From Anaerolineales bacterium (GTDB lineage Bacteria; Chloroflexota; Anaerolineae; Anaerolineales; Villigracilaceae), in contig JAICQC010000085.1 in assembly GCA_025938055.1 (NCBI GenBank), forward strand, positions 1 to 13,086: a stretch of DNA of 13,086 bases, in the 5' to 3' direction. The translations under genes were made by a program, and so were the position numbers. The notes below the pieces were generated by a model. That model was not told the origin of the DNA. It made no database searches and was given only the letters and a program-made list of their open reading frames with translations. Positions 11,899-13,086 of this stretch are shown in pieces (the stretch's first letter is position 1; each line of letters opens with the position of its first letter).

Positions 11899-13086
11899 CT
11901 AGGATGTAACCAATGCAGCTTGCGGAACCGCTGAGCCAGTTCTTTCCTCGGAATACTCTGGTACTGAATCTTCGTCTATGCGGCTCATGACCATATCCAC
12001 GAACGCATTGACAATTACAGGTTCCCATTGCGTGCCACGGCCCTCCAGCAGGGTCTGAACCGCCTGGCGTGCCGATAACGCCTTGCGATAGGGACGGTCT
12101 GACGTCATGGCATCGAAGCTGTCTGCCACAGCGATGACGCGAGCTCCAAACGGGATTTCGTAACCTTTCAGGCGGGATGGGTAACCTTCACCATCCCAGC
12201 GCTCGTGGTGATGCCTGATGATGGAGGCGCCTCGTGAGAAATCCCGATACTTCGAGATCAACTCCGCACCCTTTTGGGAGTGAGTTTGCATAATCGCCAT
12301 TTCCGCCGGGGAAAGACTGCCTGGCTTCATCAAGATCTTATCCGGAATGCCTATCTTCCCAATATCATGCAGGCGCGCTGATGTTTCAATGAGTGTGGCT
12401 TCCGGGCCGGCTATTTTCAGTTGAATCAGCGTCTCATGAACCAGATCAGCCACCCTCTTGGAATGACCGCCGGTATAAACATCACGCAGGTCCACGGTAT
12501 CAGCCATATCCTCCAAAATGCGAATGGTCTCATGCCGCATTTCCTTGATATTTTTGAAGGCGATATAGGTGACGACTACGGGGATTACGAGCAAGGTCAG
12601 TGACCAGATATCCTCATAAGCAGCCAGCGTTCCGAGAATAGCGATCAAATACTGGGTTATTTCAAGATAAATTCCCTCCCTGACAACCGATTTCAACGTT
12701 GGAATGAATGCTTCCTTAAAGATGAAGGAGTGGGACAGCGAAAATACAACAAAATCAATGACGATGAATGCGAAGGTGCATAAAAGTAATAAACTAAACT
12801 GAGACGCTGAACCGTGAAACCCTGGCAGAGGCAGATGAACAATCTGATAACCTAGAAAAACCAGGCACATCCATTGCCCCACGGTGGCGGCAATATCTCT
12901 GGACAGGAGTCCGCGTTCCGCACGTGTATGAATGTTTGCGATCAACAATCCCGCTCCCGTAGCAAGAATTGCCATCGGTGCTGAGAGTAGAACGGTTGCC
13001 AGGAAAATAGGCAGGTTGACCAGGGATAGCTTCGTGCCACGCAGGAGATGGATGGGGTATTGATTCGCCAGAACGATCGCGCCGGC
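11899..13086 (-). CDS. Membrane-anchored HD-GYP phosphodiesterase, N-terminus outside window
   Basis: A c-di-GMP (or related dinucleotide) phosphodiesterase that acts at the inner membrane. An ATG exists at 12975, but the frame stays open to the right edge and the 37 upstream codons read as natural protein (ANQYPIHL...LVNLPIFLATVLLSAP), so the true start lies beyond 13086. At least 395 residues are visible. Counting from 12975, residues 1-142 are membrane spans resembling the second membrane module of the neighbouring GGDEF/HD-GYP protein, followed by a short connector and the HD-GYP domain (about 155-335): TGGHSKRVADL, HDIGK (203-207), HHHER (255-259), GYPSRLKG (264-271) and DSFDAMTSDRPYR (285-297). 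Catalytic ligands are present; the GYP loop has SR where DG is usual. The tail after residue 335 is acidic and unstructured. It is upstream of, and co-oriented with, the larger gene. Confidence 0.92.
   Translation of the reverse strand, partial: AGAIVLANQYPIHLLRGTKLSLVNLPIFLATVLLSAPMAILATGAGLLIANIHTRAERGLLSRDIAATVGQWMCLVFLGYQIVHLPLPGFHGSASQFSLLLLCTFAFIVIDFVVFSLSHSFIFKEAFIPTLKSVVREGIYLEITQYLIAILGTLAAYEDIWSLTLLVIPVVVTYIAFKNIKEMRHETIRILEDMADTVDLRDVYTGGHSKRVADLVHETLIQLKIAGPEATLIETSARLHDIGKIGIPDKILMKPGSLSPAEMAIMQTHSQKGAELISKYRDFSRGASIIRHHHERWDGEGYPSRLKGYEIPFGARVIAVADSFDAMTSDRPYRKALSARQAVQTLLEGRGTQWEPVIVNAFVDMVMSRIDEDSVPEYSEERTGSAVPQAALVTS

Overview
The window looks like a chromosomal segment of a Chloroflexota bacterium, most likely class Anaerolineae. 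This is inferred from the gene mix: a threonine/proline-rich lipoprotein with an NBR1-type Ig-like domain, DUF4404, YtxH and GlsB-type small stress proteins, a ParB/Srx-fold 'DGHHR' protein beside a LacI regulator, and membrane-anchored GGDEF/HD-GYP proteins. Base composition is moderate and even. No tRNA, rRNA, CRISPR array, transposase or phage gene was seen.

Left part (1-2445). On the minus strand a NifS/IscS-type cysteine desulfurase (427-1587) overlaps by 4 nt the start of a multi-spanning membrane protein that runs off the left edge (1-430). The desulfurase appears to be read from a leaderless mRNA. Divergent to it, a plus-strand lipoprotein gene (1702-2412) has its own promoter and ends at a bidirectional terminator (2416-2445) shared with the convergent ABC operon.

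ABC operon (2456-5038, minus). An ATPase and two ABC-2 permeases are coupled by a 4-nt overlap and a 1-nt gap and form one exporter of unknown substrate. A 10-bp inverted repeat flanks its likely promoter.

Small-protein stretch (5201-6216). It holds a DUF4404 protein (minus), a GlsB/YeaQ-type membrane protein (plus) and an 85-residue unknown (minus). The last two converge on an 18-bp perfect inverted repeat that resembles an intergenic REP-type element rather than a classical terminator.

LacI module (6274-8055, plus). A LacI-family repressor is followed by a ParB/Srx-fold protein. Three identical copies of the 14-mer TGCAACCGATTGCA lie in the module: one on the lacI promoter and start site, two in front of the second gene. 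This is the most self-contained regulatory circuit in the window, and its output is not a sugar gene.

Right part (8056-13086). A gap of about 400 nt holds a candidate 45-residue ORF with a strong ribosome binding site and some hairpins. A YtxH protein follows, then two minus-strand cyclic-di-GMP genes: a large protein with two membrane modules, a GGDEF domain and an HD-GYP domain, and upstream of it an HD-GYP paralogue whose N-terminus lies beyond the right edge. Together they suggest a locus that makes and degrades c-di-GMP in response to membrane signals.
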